A stretch of DNA of 64,000 nt from Umezawaea sp049997955 (GTDB lineage Bacteria; Actinomycetota; Actinomycetes; Mycobacteriales; Pseudonocardiaceae). The stretch spans positions 1 through 64,000 of the forward strand of contig JAEBDY010000014.1 in assembly GCA_049997955.1 (NCBI GenBank). The letters are read 5' to 3'. The notes under the pieces were generated by a model. The model ran no database searches. It was not told where the DNA came from and saw nothing but the letters and a program-made list of their open reading frames with translations. Within the stretch, counting starts at the first letter, position 1. Every line of letters begins with the position of its first letter. A program made the translations under genes and the position numbers. Below, piece after piece: positions 56,016 through 64,000 of this stretch.

Positions 56016-57376
56016 GCGCTCGCCTCCTCTCCGGAGATGCCGTTCTTGTTCTCCATCTGGGCTATCCGGCGCAGCGCCTCGTGGACGGTCTGTTTGGCCA
56101 GGTCGACCTCGCGGAGCGCGATCAGGCACCGTGCGTACTCGAGCAGGGCGACGAAGTCCGCCCAGTCCGCTTCCGCCACGGCGTACAGTTCGATCGCCGC
56201 CGCGCCGTAGTCACCACGACGCAGGTGCACCTCGGCCAACCTGTGGTGGGTGTCCTTCGGCTGAACCCAGCCGATGTCACGCAGCATCGTCAGCTCGCGT
56301 ACCAGCACGGTGCCGAGCCGGTCCGCCTCGGGGCCGTGCGCGACCGAGACGTAGACCTCCCACGCCGCGTCGGCCCGGCGCGCGCGGAGGTCCAACCGTT
56401 CGGGTGAGGCGGCGATGGCTTGGTCCAGCGCCGACAGCGCGGCTCGGTGGTCGCCCAACGTCGTGTGCAGCAGCGCCGCGAGATCACCCGACTCGGTCAT
56501 GCGGGTCGGGTCAACCGCAGCCCACGAAAGCACTTCGACGGCGTGCACAGGCGAATACGCGGCAAGCGAACGAGCCAGAGTGAGCGGGTCCACCGCCTCT
56601 GCCAACGTCCGCCGGAGTGACTCCACATCACCGAGCCGACCCGCCGGATCGGGGTAGCGGAGCCGCCGGATCACCTCGAACAGGGCCACCACCGGCGCCG
56701 CACCGTGCAGGAACGGCGGGATCGACGACGCCGAGACCGCCGGGCGCAGCAACGCGCCACGTGCCTGCATCTCCACCGCCTGCTCGACCGTGGACCCAGA
56801 GGTGCCCGCGCAGCCAAGCGCGTGCGTCACGAGCGTGCCGACGGCGTACGCGTCGGACTTGCGCCCGTCTACGGGCAGTCCGCGCACGGCCTCGGGCGCG
56901 AGCTCGGCAACCACCTCGACCTCGAGCCCGAACAGGTCGCACGGCGTTTCCACAATCGTGGGCGGGCACGGGACGAGCCACGGCTGCCACCCGTGGTCCT
57001 GCAGGACCACGACCACGTTGCGCGGGCCGATGCCCAATGGCGTGATCGGACCGGTTTGCCACACCGGCAGCAATCGGCAAACCTCGTCCAGCACCGCACC
57101 TCGCGCCAGCCAATCCGGCAGGTCCGCCAAATGCTCGCCCAACGCCTTCCACGGCCCCGGCGAGTGGTACTCGACCCGGAAGTCACCGCTGGACCACCCG
57201 CCAGTGACGATCGGCAGCGCCCGCTCCACCGGGCGCTCCTGCAACCCCGACAGCGAGTGCCGGAACCGACCGTCGCAGAACCTGGGCTCGACGACGCGGA
57301 CGACGCGGTCCGCCTCGCCCTCGCGGGGCGAGCGCCACAGCGTGCCGCGGTCGGTTCCGCCGATCAGCGTGTCCAC
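55979..57376 (-). CDS. Pseudokinase-TPR protein
   Basis: This 465-residue protein starts at GTG 57376. Residues 1-270 follow the course of a Ser/Thr kinase domain: GGTDRGTLWRSPREGEADRVV resembles the glycine loop and N-lobe strands, and LAPEAVRGLPVDGRKSDAYA corresponds to the APE/activation-segment end and helix F. The catalytic features are missing: no invariant VAxK lysine, no HRD (ITPLGIGPRNVVVV in its place) and no DFG, so catalysis is not expected. The C-terminal 190 residues are TPR-like (LGDHRAALSALDQAIAASPE). It starts 5 nt after the Hsp70 gene. Confidence 0.72.
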   Translation of the reverse strand: MDTLIGGTDRGTLWRSPREGEADRVVRVVEPRFCDGRFRHSLSGLQERPVERALPIVTGGWSSGDFRVEYHSPGPWKALGEHLADLPDWLARGAVLDEVCRLLPVWQTGPITPLGIGPRNVVVVLQDHGWQPWLVPCPPTIVETPCDLFGLEVEVVAELAPEAVRGLPVDGRKSDAYAVGTLVTHALGCAGTSGSTVEQAVEMQARGALLRPAVSASSIPPFLHGAAPVVALFEVIRRLRYPDPAGRLGDVESLRRTLAEAVDPLTLARSLAAYSPVHAVEVLSWAAVDPTRMTESGDLAALLHTTLGDHRAALSALDQAIAASPERLDLRARRADAAWEVYVSVAHGPEADRLGTVLVRELTMLRDIGWVQPKDTHHRLAEVHLRRGDYGAAAIELYAVAEADWADFVALLEYARCLIALREVDLAKQTVHEALRRIAQMENKNGISGEEASAWRARFIDCFPS

Positions 57377-57381
57377 CGCGA

Positions 57382-59319
57382 CTACCGCGACTCGTAGAAG
57401 ACGTCGGTGAGTTCGTCGCCGAGGTCCTCCACGTTGTCGGAACCCGATGACACGGCCGCCGTGAAGGCCGAGTAAGCCGCCGCGAGCTTCGTGTTCCGCT
57501 CCGGTGGGAGTTGTGCCAGTAGCTTGAACGCCCGGCGCGTCACAGATTTGAAGTCTGCCGGGACATCGGCGGGCGGCGGCTGGTGCGCTGAGGCAGTGGA
57601 CGGTTTCGGCAGTCCCGCGCCCGGCGGACGGGGTAGACCCGAGGCGACGTCCGAGCCGGCTGGTTCAGGCGGAGCGCTCGCGGCGGGTAGCGGCATCGCG
57701 GCTTCCAAGCGGCGCGTGCTGCTCTCCAATTGCTCGGGGGTGGCGCGCACATCGCACTGGAGCTGCGTCTTCCACACCTGGTCGTCGTTGAGGCACTTCA
57801 CGGCGACCCTGAGCAAACCGCTCTTGTCGATGTCGAACGAGACTTCGAACTGATAGAAGCCCTGCTCACGTGCCTCGGGCAGCACGATGGGCAGCTTCCC
57901 GATAAGGTCATTCTCGAACGCTACGGAATTCTCGCCCTGGAAGATCAGGACCTGGATCTCCTTAGCCCCGCCACCATTGACGAACCCGCCCTCGGTCCGC
58001 GCCCCCGGAACGCGGCTATCCTTGGCAAAGATCGGGATGAAGTCGGCCTTGTTGGCCAGGATACCCAGCGTGTGACTGGTCACGTCCTGTAGAGGGTCCG
58101 CGTCCGTGGCGATCGAGCCGACCGGCTGCGCACCGTCGGCCACCACAGCCTTCGGCGTGATCTCCACGTCCACGCCCGCGTAGTCGTCGCTCTCCGGGTA
58201 CTGGCGGGCGATCATGCCCGCACCGCGCGCCACCACCTCGTCGGGACTGATGTCGCCGCGCACGTCCTTCGGGTCCAAGCCCAGGTGCTCGGCCAGCATC
58301 GGCCGAATCGCGGCGATCCGGGTCGAGCCGCCGACCAGCAGCACCTGCTCGATCTCCTCGATCTCCACGCCGTTGGCCTCGTGCGCCGACTCGATCGCGC
58401 GGTCGAGGCACTCGAGCGACTCGTCGAGCAAATCCTTGATCAACGCCTCGAACGTGATCCTGCTCAACGGCACGTTCACGCTCAGCGTCGGCGTGAGGTA
58501 AGGCAGGTTCAACGTCGCCGCACCCGCGACCGAAAGCTCGCGCTTGCGCACCTCGGCCTCGCGCTTGATCCGCTGCCAGATGGCCATGTCCCCGCTCAGG
58601 TCGACACCGTGGTTGTCCTTGATGTGCTTGAGCGCGTAGCCGGTGATCCGGTCGTCGAAGTCGCCGCCGCCCAGCCTCGGGTTGCCGCCCGTGCCGACCA
58701 CGCCGACGCTGCCGGGGCTGATCTGGATGATCGACACGTCGAACGTGCCACCACCGAGGTCGTACACGGCGAAGGTGTGCGTGCGGTCGTCCTCGACCTT
58801 GTCCGCGCCGAAGCACACGGCTGCCGCAGTCGGCTCGTTGAGCAACCGGTGCACGTTGAGCCGCGCCATCCGGGCCGCGTCGTGGGTCGCGCCGCGCTGG
58901 GGTTCCTTGAAGTACGCGGGCACGGTGATCACCGCGTCGTGGATCGGCTCGCCGACGTAGTTCTCCGCCTGCCGCTTCAACTCCATGAGGATGAACGCGG
59001 AAATCTCCTGCGGCAGGTAGTCCTCGCCGCGGAACGGAACTCGCTTGGGTGTGCCGGGTTCACCGTCCCGCGCGGTTCCCTCCGCGTACACGCCCATCTC
59101 ACGCTTGACCTCGATGATCGTGTTGCCGGGGTCGTTGACCAGGTTGTTCTGGGCAGGCGCTCCGACGATGACATTGCCCTCGGGGTCGAGGCCCACCACC
59201 GACGGCACGGTCTTCATGCCCAACGCACTCTCGATCACGTGGGCGTCCTTGCCGTCCCAGATGGACACCGCGGAGTACGTCGTGCCCAGGTCGATCCCGA
59301 TCACTTTGTGGAAGGGCAT
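57382..59319 (-). CDS. Divergent Hsp70 (DnaK-like) chaperone
   Basis: This 645-residue Hsp70-family ATPase has the phosphate-1 motif GIDLGTTYSAV near 8-18, phosphate-2 YDLGGGTFDVSII near 188-200, and the adenosine motif VLLVGGSTRIAAI, all intact. The substrate-binding part is recognisable (TSHTLGI, VLIFQGENSVAFENDLIGKL) but lacks the usual helical lid. Instead it ends in a Pro/Ala-rich linker and a short helical tail. It is clearly not the housekeeping DnaK. It sits next to its own GrpE-like and J-like genes and is preceded by a good AGGAG site, so it is probably a dedicated chaperone for partner proteins of this operon. Confidence 0.9.
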   Translation of the reverse strand: MPFHKVIGIDLGTTYSAVSIWDGKDAHVIESALGMKTVPSVVGLDPEGNVIVGAPAQNNLVNDPGNTIIEVKREMGVYAEGTARDGEPGTPKRVPFRGEDYLPQEISAFILMELKRQAENYVGEPIHDAVITVPAYFKEPQRGATHDAARMARLNVHRLLNEPTAAAVCFGADKVEDDRTHTFAVYDLGGGTFDVSIIQISPGSVGVVGTGGNPRLGGGDFDDRITGYALKHIKDNHGVDLSGDMAIWQRIKREAEVRKRELSVAGAATLNLPYLTPTLSVNVPLSRITFEALIKDLLDESLECLDRAIESAHEANGVEIEEIEQVLLVGGSTRIAAIRPMLAEHLGLDPKDVRGDISPDEVVARGAGMIARQYPESDDYAGVDVEITPKAVVADGAQPVGSIATDADPLQDVTSHTLGILANKADFIPIFAKDSRVPGARTEGGFVNGGGAKEIQVLIFQGENSVAFENDLIGKLPIVLPEAREQGFYQFEVSFDIDKSGLLRVAVKCLNDDQVWKTQLQCDVRATPEQLESSTRRLEAAMPLPAASAPPEPAGSDVASGLPRPPGAGLPKPSTASAHQPPPADVPADFKSVTRRAFKLLAQLPPERNTKLAAAYSAFTAAVSSGSDNVEDLGDELTDVFYESR

Positions 59320-59326
59320 GGCTCTC

Positions 59327-59881
59327 CTAAGGCTTGGGTGCGGCCGGGTCCGCCTGGATCTCTACGACAGCGGGTGAAAGCAGGCGCCCGCCCAGCACGT
59401 AGCCATCCTCGAGCACCCGGACGACGGTGCGTGCGACGGCGTGCGGGAAGGGCGAACGGTCGGAGGTCAGCTTCTCCGCGCACCGGTGGAGAGCCGGGTC
59501 GAACAGGTCGTCGCCCGCCCGCACCGCGATGCGCTCGGCCCCCATTCGCTCCAACACGCCGCGCAACCCAACGGCGAGGCTGCGCACATGGCCTTCGGTG
59601 GCGTCGGCGTCGGAGAAGTCCGCGCCGACGAGCATCCCCTCCATCGCGGTCAGCTGCGGGATCAGCTCCCGGCACAGGTCTTTGAGCGCGCGGTGGGTCA
59701 GCGAGTCCGAGATTTCCCTGCGCAGTCCCGAGATCTCGCGCGTGAGGTCGGCGTCCAGCGCCCGCTGGACCTGCTCCAACCTGGTGATCGACGCGACGAC
59801 GGCCGTGTTGTCGTCCACGACCTCCTCGAGCAGCCTGCCGATCTCGTCGAGCCGGTCGGCGTCTTGCTGCGGCGCGGTCAC
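59327..59881 (-). CDS. GrpE-like nucleotide exchange factor
   Basis: This 184-residue protein starts at GTG 59881 in a GTGA overlap with the J-like gene. An N-terminal coiled coil (about 5-65) is followed by a helical bundle and the beta-wing typical of GrpE (AVARTVVRVLEDGYVLGGRL then LSPAVVEI). It should release ADP from the adjacent Hsp70. Similarity to GrpE is mainly in the C-terminal domain. Confidence 0.85.
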   Translation of the reverse strand: MTAPQQDADRLDEIGRLLEEVVDDNTAVVASITRLEQVQRALDADLTREISGLRREISDSLTHRALKDLCRELIPQLTAMEGMLVGADFSDADATEGHVRSLAVGLRGVLERMGAERIAVRAGDDLFDPALHRCAEKLTSDRSPFPHAVARTVVRVLEDGYVLGGRLLSPAVVEIQADPAAPKP

Positions 59882-60324
59882 GACCGGCCTCCGGTCAAAC
59901 CGTCCAACAGCGCGTTCGGCGTCAGGTCGGCGGTGAAGTCGACCCTGTCCACATCGGACACGGGCCGCAGGGGTGCCCCGCGACGCCGGAGGTGGTCGGC
60001 AATGGCTTGGCTCAGCACCTCGACGCGGTCGGCGGGCTCGGTGAACAGCGGGGCCGCCGCCCGACGCACGGTGAAGAACCTCAGGTGGGCGTTGTCCCGG
60101 TCGTACTGCTCGCGCTTCACCGGTCGCACCAACTCGTCGCCCGCGGCGTTGACGGCCTTCTGGCGTTCCTCCAGCTCATCCCGCCGGAGCGGTTCCCGCA
60201 CCTGACGCTCGCGCAACCCGTGCACGAGCACGTCCCTCGCCTGACGTATCTCCGCGGCGGTCGCCGTCGGTGACACCCCAAGCAACGTGTAGTACGACTC
60301 GGTCCCGAGGTCGATCATGAACAC
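59878..60324 (-). CDS. J-domain-like protein lacking HPD
   Basis: This 148-residue protein starts at GTG 60324, 7 nt after a GGAGG site that overlaps the upstream stop. The N-terminus follows the J-domain pattern: SYYTLLGVSPTATAAEIRQA for helix I/II, then a helix III/IV region (RQKAVNAAGDELVRPVKREQ, YDRDN). The diagnostic HPD tripeptide is absent (VHGLRERQ occupies that place), so ATPase stimulation of Hsp70 by the normal mechanism is doubtful. The C-terminal 70 residues are unrecognised. Its neighbours support a co-chaperone role. Confidence 0.75.
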   Translation of the reverse strand: MFMIDLGTESYYTLLGVSPTATAAEIRQARDVLVHGLRERQVREPLRRDELEERQKAVNAAGDELVRPVKREQYDRDNAHLRFFTVRRAAAPLFTEPADRVEVLSQAIADHLRRRGAPLRPVSDVDRVDFTADLTPNALLDGLTGGRS

Positions 60325-60327
60325 CCG

Positions 60328-62952
60328 TCATCCTCCATCCGTCGTCGGCTGCTCTTCATCCAGGTACTGCTCCACCTCGCGCAGCCGGACGACCGCGGCG
60401 CGCAGTCGCGCCGCCTCGTCGGCGAATTCGGCGTGCTCGGCCATGCTCAGCGCTTCGGAGAGCTCGGCGAGCGAGCGGTGGACCGCCGACCGCACCTCCC
60501 GCGCGGACGGGCCGTCCGGGTCGTCGGTGTGCCGCTCGTAGATCTCGCGCACGCGTTCGACCGCAGGTTCGGCGAGCGCTTTGACCCGCTCCCGCACGAC
60601 CGCGCCGGCGGCCGCGCCCTGTGCCGTGGCCAACCGGGTCGCGAAGTCCACCCGTTCCTCGGCGGTGAACGCGGTGTCCGCGCCGACCGACAGCACCTCG
60701 ACGGCTTCGTCGACGAGGTCGCGGGCTCGTCGCCCAGCGGTGATCCTGCCCAACTCGAGCAACACCTCCGCGAGGAACATCCGCAGTGCCGAACTGCGCG
60801 GGAACACGCCGAGCCTGACCCGTGCGAACGTGACGGCACGCTCGGCCGTGGGCACGTCCGACGCCGAGCGCAACTCCTTCGGCACGCCAGACAGACCGAT
60901 GCCCGAGACCAGTTCCACCAACCGGGTCCTGGCGGTCACGGCCTCGTCGTCATCGGCGAACGCCGGCGGGGCCAGCGCGGCCAGCGCCTCGTCGTACGCC
61001 TCTTCGTCGCGCTTGGCCGTCCACAGCGCCAAGCAGACCAGGTAGGCCAGTTCGGCGCGGTGCGGCAGCACGGCCGCGCACTCCCGGAGTGCGTCCAGAC
61101 GCTCGTCCCAGCCGACGGAATTGGCAGGCTCGTGCTCGGCCGTCATCCTCGCCAGCGCCACCAGATCGGATTCGAACACCGCGACCAGGTCGAGGTCCTC
61201 GGCGATGAGTCCTCGTTCGGCGCAGAGCGGCTGGAGGGAGGCCCATGGCAACGCGAACTGCCCGCGAGCGATCCGCGCGCCCAGCACGAGGTGTTCGGCC
61301 GAGTTCCGCTCCAGGAGCACCCTGGTCATCGCGCGCAACTGGATCCCGCGGCGCAGCGCCTCGTCTGCCAGCGCGTCAGCCAGCGGTTTCTCCAGGTCGT
61401 GGTGCGGGTCCTCGGCGCGGGTCATCGCGGCCGCGTGGCATTTCCGCACGACTGTCGAGGCGACCTCCGCGAAGGCGTGCGTTCCGGCCAAGCCGAGGGT
61501 GCCCATGGCCGCGTGGATGTGGGCCAGCAAGGTGTCACGCGCCGTGTCCAGAGCCTCAGCGGACGCGTCCGCGGCCACACCGAGCACGTGGGCGGGCGAG
61601 CGGAACCCCAAGCGGGCATTGAGGTAGTACAGGTCCCACTCGCGCAGCCAGACGTCGAGCGCGGCTTGGTCATCGATCCAGGCGGACACCTCGTCGCCGG
61701 TCGGCGTCGACCGCGGCGAGGTGTCCGCGCAGTGGCGGGCCGCGCTCTGCCGGGCCAACGACTTGTGCAGGGACCGCCGGTCCACCAGGTGCAGCTGCAC
61801 GTCACCGACGCCAGCCGCGCGCAGGTACAGCAGTTCGACGAGTCGGTCCCACGCGGGCTGGTACTCGGCGGTGTCCTTGGTGCGCGCGGCGAGCAGCGCG
61901 AGGTTGTGCGCCACCGGGACCCGGTACGGGTCGTGCGCTATCGCCTCGCGCCACAACACCCGTGCGACGGGGTACCTGCCTTCCGCCCAAGCCCGTTGCG
62001 CGAGGTCGTCGAGCACCGCGACCCTCAATTCGACGAAGCACTCGAGGTCGCGGACGTGCGGGGGATACGCGTCCACCGCGCGCAGCACGTCGTCCTCGTC
62101 GCCGTTGCCGAACCGGGTGTGGTGCCACCAGCACACCAGTTCCGACGGTACGGTCCCGTCCAGCACGAGCGACGTCGCCACGTCGACGAAGCACGCGGGT
62201 CCCTCCGCCTCGGCCAGCGCGAGCGCAGCGTCGAGCAACGCGGCGGCGGGGTGGCCGGGCGCCCGCGCCACCGCGGTCCGAGCCAGTGCTCGGACCGCGT
62301 CCGGGCGTTCACCCGACACGAGCAACAGCACGCAGGCGGCCAGGTACTCGGCCGGCTGGTCCTTGCCGACCGCGAGCCTGGCCGCCGCGCCTCGCGGTTC
62401 GAGGCGACCGAGCTGTTCGACGAGCACCGCCTGCCACGTGTCCGCGGATCCCCCAGCCCCGCGCGTGACGCGTTTCGGGCGCTTGCGCGCCTTCTTCGAG
62501 TCGGAAGGCGCGACCACGGCGTCCAGTCGACCCAGCGCCACGCTCACCGCGTCGGTGTCACCCGCGTCCAAGGCGTCCAGCAACACCCGCCCGAGTTCGC
62601 GCTCCTCCTTGTCCAACTCCAGCAGCGCCAGCGCGATCACCAGGTGCGCTCGTCGGCTCGACGGCGACAACCGGTGCGCGTGGCGGTACTCGGCCAACGC
62701 CGCGCGGTGGCTGCCCGCGCGATGCAGGAGCCGTCCCAGGTGCAGGTACAGCTTGGGCAGGAACGGATCCGCCTCGATCGCCGCACGGAGCCCGCGCACC
62801 CCCTCGGAGTGCTCCGTGCGGGGGTCGACGGCCAGTCGGAACTCCGCCTCGGCGATGGCCAGTCGCACTGCCGGCTCCCACGGGCGTTCGCGCAGGTCGG
62901 CGAGCGCGGCTCGCAAAGCCGCGCGGTCGCGCAGGACCTCGACCGCGCTCAT
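60328..62952 (-). CDS. Long TPR/alpha-solenoid protein
   Basis: This protein has 874 residues from ATG 62952, which overlaps the stop of the propeller gene (ATGA). The N-terminus has clear TPR units (KLYLHLGRLLHRAGSHRAAL, AEYRHAHRLSPSSRRAH) and the rest is a helical solenoid with further TPR-like pairs (PVARVLWREAIAHDPYRVPV). No catalytic motif, TM helix or signal peptide is evident, so it is probably a cytoplasmic scaffold. It precedes the J-like gene by 3 nt. This is the largest protein of the operon. Confidence 0.78.
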   Translation of the reverse strand: MSAVEVLRDRAALRAALADLRERPWEPAVRLAIAEAEFRLAVDPRTEHSEGVRGLRAAIEADPFLPKLYLHLGRLLHRAGSHRAALAEYRHAHRLSPSSRRAHLVIALALLELDKEERELGRVLLDALDAGDTDAVSVALGRLDAVVAPSDSKKARKRPKRVTRGAGGSADTWQAVLVEQLGRLEPRGAAARLAVGKDQPAEYLAACVLLLVSGERPDAVRALARTAVARAPGHPAAALLDAALALAEAEGPACFVDVATSLVLDGTVPSELVCWWHHTRFGNGDEDDVLRAVDAYPPHVRDLECFVELRVAVLDDLAQRAWAEGRYPVARVLWREAIAHDPYRVPVAHNLALLAARTKDTAEYQPAWDRLVELLYLRAAGVGDVQLHLVDRRSLHKSLARQSAARHCADTSPRSTPTGDEVSAWIDDQAALDVWLREWDLYYLNARLGFRSPAHVLGVAADASAEALDTARDTLLAHIHAAMGTLGLAGTHAFAEVASTVVRKCHAAAMTRAEDPHHDLEKPLADALADEALRRGIQLRAMTRVLLERNSAEHLVLGARIARGQFALPWASLQPLCAERGLIAEDLDLVAVFESDLVALARMTAEHEPANSVGWDERLDALRECAAVLPHRAELAYLVCLALWTAKRDEEAYDEALAALAPPAFADDDEAVTARTRLVELVSGIGLSGVPKELRSASDVPTAERAVTFARVRLGVFPRSSALRMFLAEVLLELGRITAGRRARDLVDEAVEVLSVGADTAFTAEERVDFATRLATAQGAAAGAVVRERVKALAEPAVERVREIYERHTDDPDGPSAREVRSAVHRSLAELSEALSMAEHAEFADEAARLRAAVVRLREVEQYLDEEQPTTDGG

Positions 62953-63923
62953 CCCAGGTCCCCGTACAGCTCGACCTGGCTGGGCAGGCTCACCGCGACC
63001 AGCCGTCCGTCGGCGGACAACGTGGCGGCGTGCGCGTCCCGCCACACCACAGGCTCACGTCCTCGCCGCCACAGCACGCACCCACCGCTCGGGCCGGACA
63101 GCACGTAGGTGCCTGGGACAGCACACGTGTCGAGCAGCACGTGCCGCTCAGGGAACTCGTCGACGCGGATGTGCCGTTCGGCCTCGTCGACCTTCCACAC
63201 CTCCTCGCCCTCCTTGATGAGAAGGCACCGGCCCGGTTCGCCGGATGGCAGCAACCGCAGCGCGTCGGGCATCGGCTCGACAGGACCCGGTACGCCGTCG
63301 ACGCCGACGCCGGTGATGCCGTCGTCGGTGAGCACAACGAGCCTCGACCCGGCGTACGCGATATCCCGTACGCCCCGCAATCCGGGAAATTGACTGACCC
63401 GCCGCCGGTCGACGTAGACCGCCAATCGCCCCGCTAGATCGACGATGGTGAACCGGTTGCCCGAGTCGACGGGCGCGATCCGGTGCACGCCGCCCCCGAC
63501 GGCCAGCAGTTCCTCCCGCACGCCGTCCGGGGTGAACCGGCACAACGTGCCCTTCCACGACCCCACCACCAACATGTCGCCGACGAATGTCAAGTCGCCC
63601 ACCGCGCCGTCCACACGGCCCACCGCCTGCGGCGAGCCGTCCGGACGGAAGCACCGCACCTGGCCGTCCCAGCCCCCGACCGCCAGCAGCCCTCCCGGTC
63701 CGGTGACGGCCTTCCGGACCGCGACCGAACGGCTGTCACGCCACAGCAAGTTCGGACCGTCAAGCACGGCCAGCGTCTCGGTGCTGCGGTCCCACACCAA
63801 GAGCAGCCCATCGCCGAGCGGCCATGCGCTCCGGCTCTCCACCGGACATGAGTCGACCAGTACCGAACCGGACACCATCCGATCGACCACCGGACCGCTG
63901 TCCTTGCAGTAGAGACGGTTCAC
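62949..63923 (-). CDS. Beta-propeller (WD40-like) protein
   Basis: This 324-residue protein starts at GTG 63923; the frame stays open upstream for some codons and ATG 63878 is an alternative. Repeated four-strand units are visible (LLAVGGWDGQVRCFRPDG, DMLVVGSWKGTLCRFTPDG, NRFTIVDLAGRLAVYVD and others), about six or seven blades, with weak WD40 character. No signal peptide was seen. It is the first gene of the operon visible here and may act as its sensor or docking module; earlier genes could lie beyond the window. Confidence 0.72.
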   Translation of the reverse strand: MNRLYCKDSGPVVDRMVSGSVLVDSCPVESRSAWPLGDGLLLVWDRSTETLAVLDGPNLLWRDSRSVAVRKAVTGPGGLLAVGGWDGQVRCFRPDGSPQAVGRVDGAVGDLTFVGDMLVVGSWKGTLCRFTPDGVREELLAVGGGVHRIAPVDSGNRFTIVDLAGRLAVYVDRRRVSQFPGLRGVRDIAYAGSRLVVLTDDGITGVGVDGVPGPVEPMPDALRLLPSGEPGRCLLIKEGEEVWKVDEAERHIRVDEFPERHVLLDTCAVPGTYVLSGPSGGCVLWRRGREPVVWRDAHAATLSADGRLVAVSLPSQVELYGDLG

Positions 63924-64000
63924 CGCTACCAGGGCATCACTATCGGGCTCCCCCCGGCGTGCGGTATTCAGGACGACACCCGCTTGCGCTGCGGTCGTGC
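63924..64000. other. Right window edge
   Basis: The last 77 nt contain no identifiable gene. Whether they are a promoter for the operon or the end of another gene cannot be decided from this window. Confidence 0.3.

Noticed and set aside
60433..63108. 891-codon + strand frame opposite the TPR gene
   Set aside because: Reverse complement of TPR coding sequence with low-complexity composition; the - strand gene has coupled neighbours at both ends.
1..64000. CRISPR array, tRNA or rRNA genes
   Set aside because: No regularly spaced short repeats, cloverleaf or rRNA sequence was recognised on reading; a covariance-model scan was not possible.

Overview
The window is high-GC actinomycete DNA. The strong G/C third-position bias, frequent GTG/TTG starts, an NB-ARC/TPR regulator, a DUF3558 lipoprotein and a secreted LamG/Rhs pair all fit a Pseudonocardiaceae-like filamentous actinobacterium; the genus is an inference. 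Almost every recognisable gene belongs to a conflict, defence or signalling class and there is no housekeeping block, so this reads as a large defence/accessory island. No tRNA, rRNA or CRISPR array was seen.

Region 1 (1-7.25 kb, + strand): the tail of an IS5-type transposase, then a complete type I Wadjet operon jetABCD (SMC-like anti-plasmid complex with Toprim nuclease). Region 2 (7.75-25.0 kb, all - strand): in transcription order a HhH-SNF2 ATPase, a small Cys-containing ORF, an SF1 helicase fused to a PLD nuclease and zinc ribbon, an unrecognised 1117-residue protein, a 1549-residue DEAH helicase ending in DUF1998, then an OmpA-domain lipoprotein and a four-TM/coiled-coil membrane protein. 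The parts recall DISARM, Druantia III, Mokosh II and Zorya, but the set as a whole matches none I know; it has no methylase.

Region 3 (25-46 kb): an NB-ARC/TPR protein, a 1.64-kb IS4-family element with 10-bp target duplications and a doubly frameshifted transposase, then a polymorphic toxin locus on the - strand. That locus has a secreted LamG/FG-GAP protein, a 2234-residue Rhs-Hint toxin with a ParB-like GHHRW tip, and an overlapping immunity gene. A frameshifted DUF4419 gene and a DUF3558 lipoprotein follow on +. A ~470-bp imperfect repeat occurs at 25.6 and 45.2 kb, with a conserved hairpin end; the hairpin end alone recurs at 7.5 kb.

Region 4 (45.9-64 kb): a Nudix hydrolase divergent from a TIR-STAND NTPase-WD40 (14 blades) protein, with about 25 bp between their starts. 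Converging on it is an 11-gene - strand operon linked by 4-bp overlaps: beta-propeller, long TPR protein, J-like protein without HPD, GrpE-like factor, divergent Hsp70, pseudokinase-TPR, secreted/anchored TPR protein, 72-residue acidic protein, TPR protein, SLOG (LSDAT) nucleotide-sensor protein and SLATT (DUF4231) membrane effector. This chaperone-plus-SLOG/SLATT operon and the helicase cassette of region 2 are the best candidates for an undescribed system.
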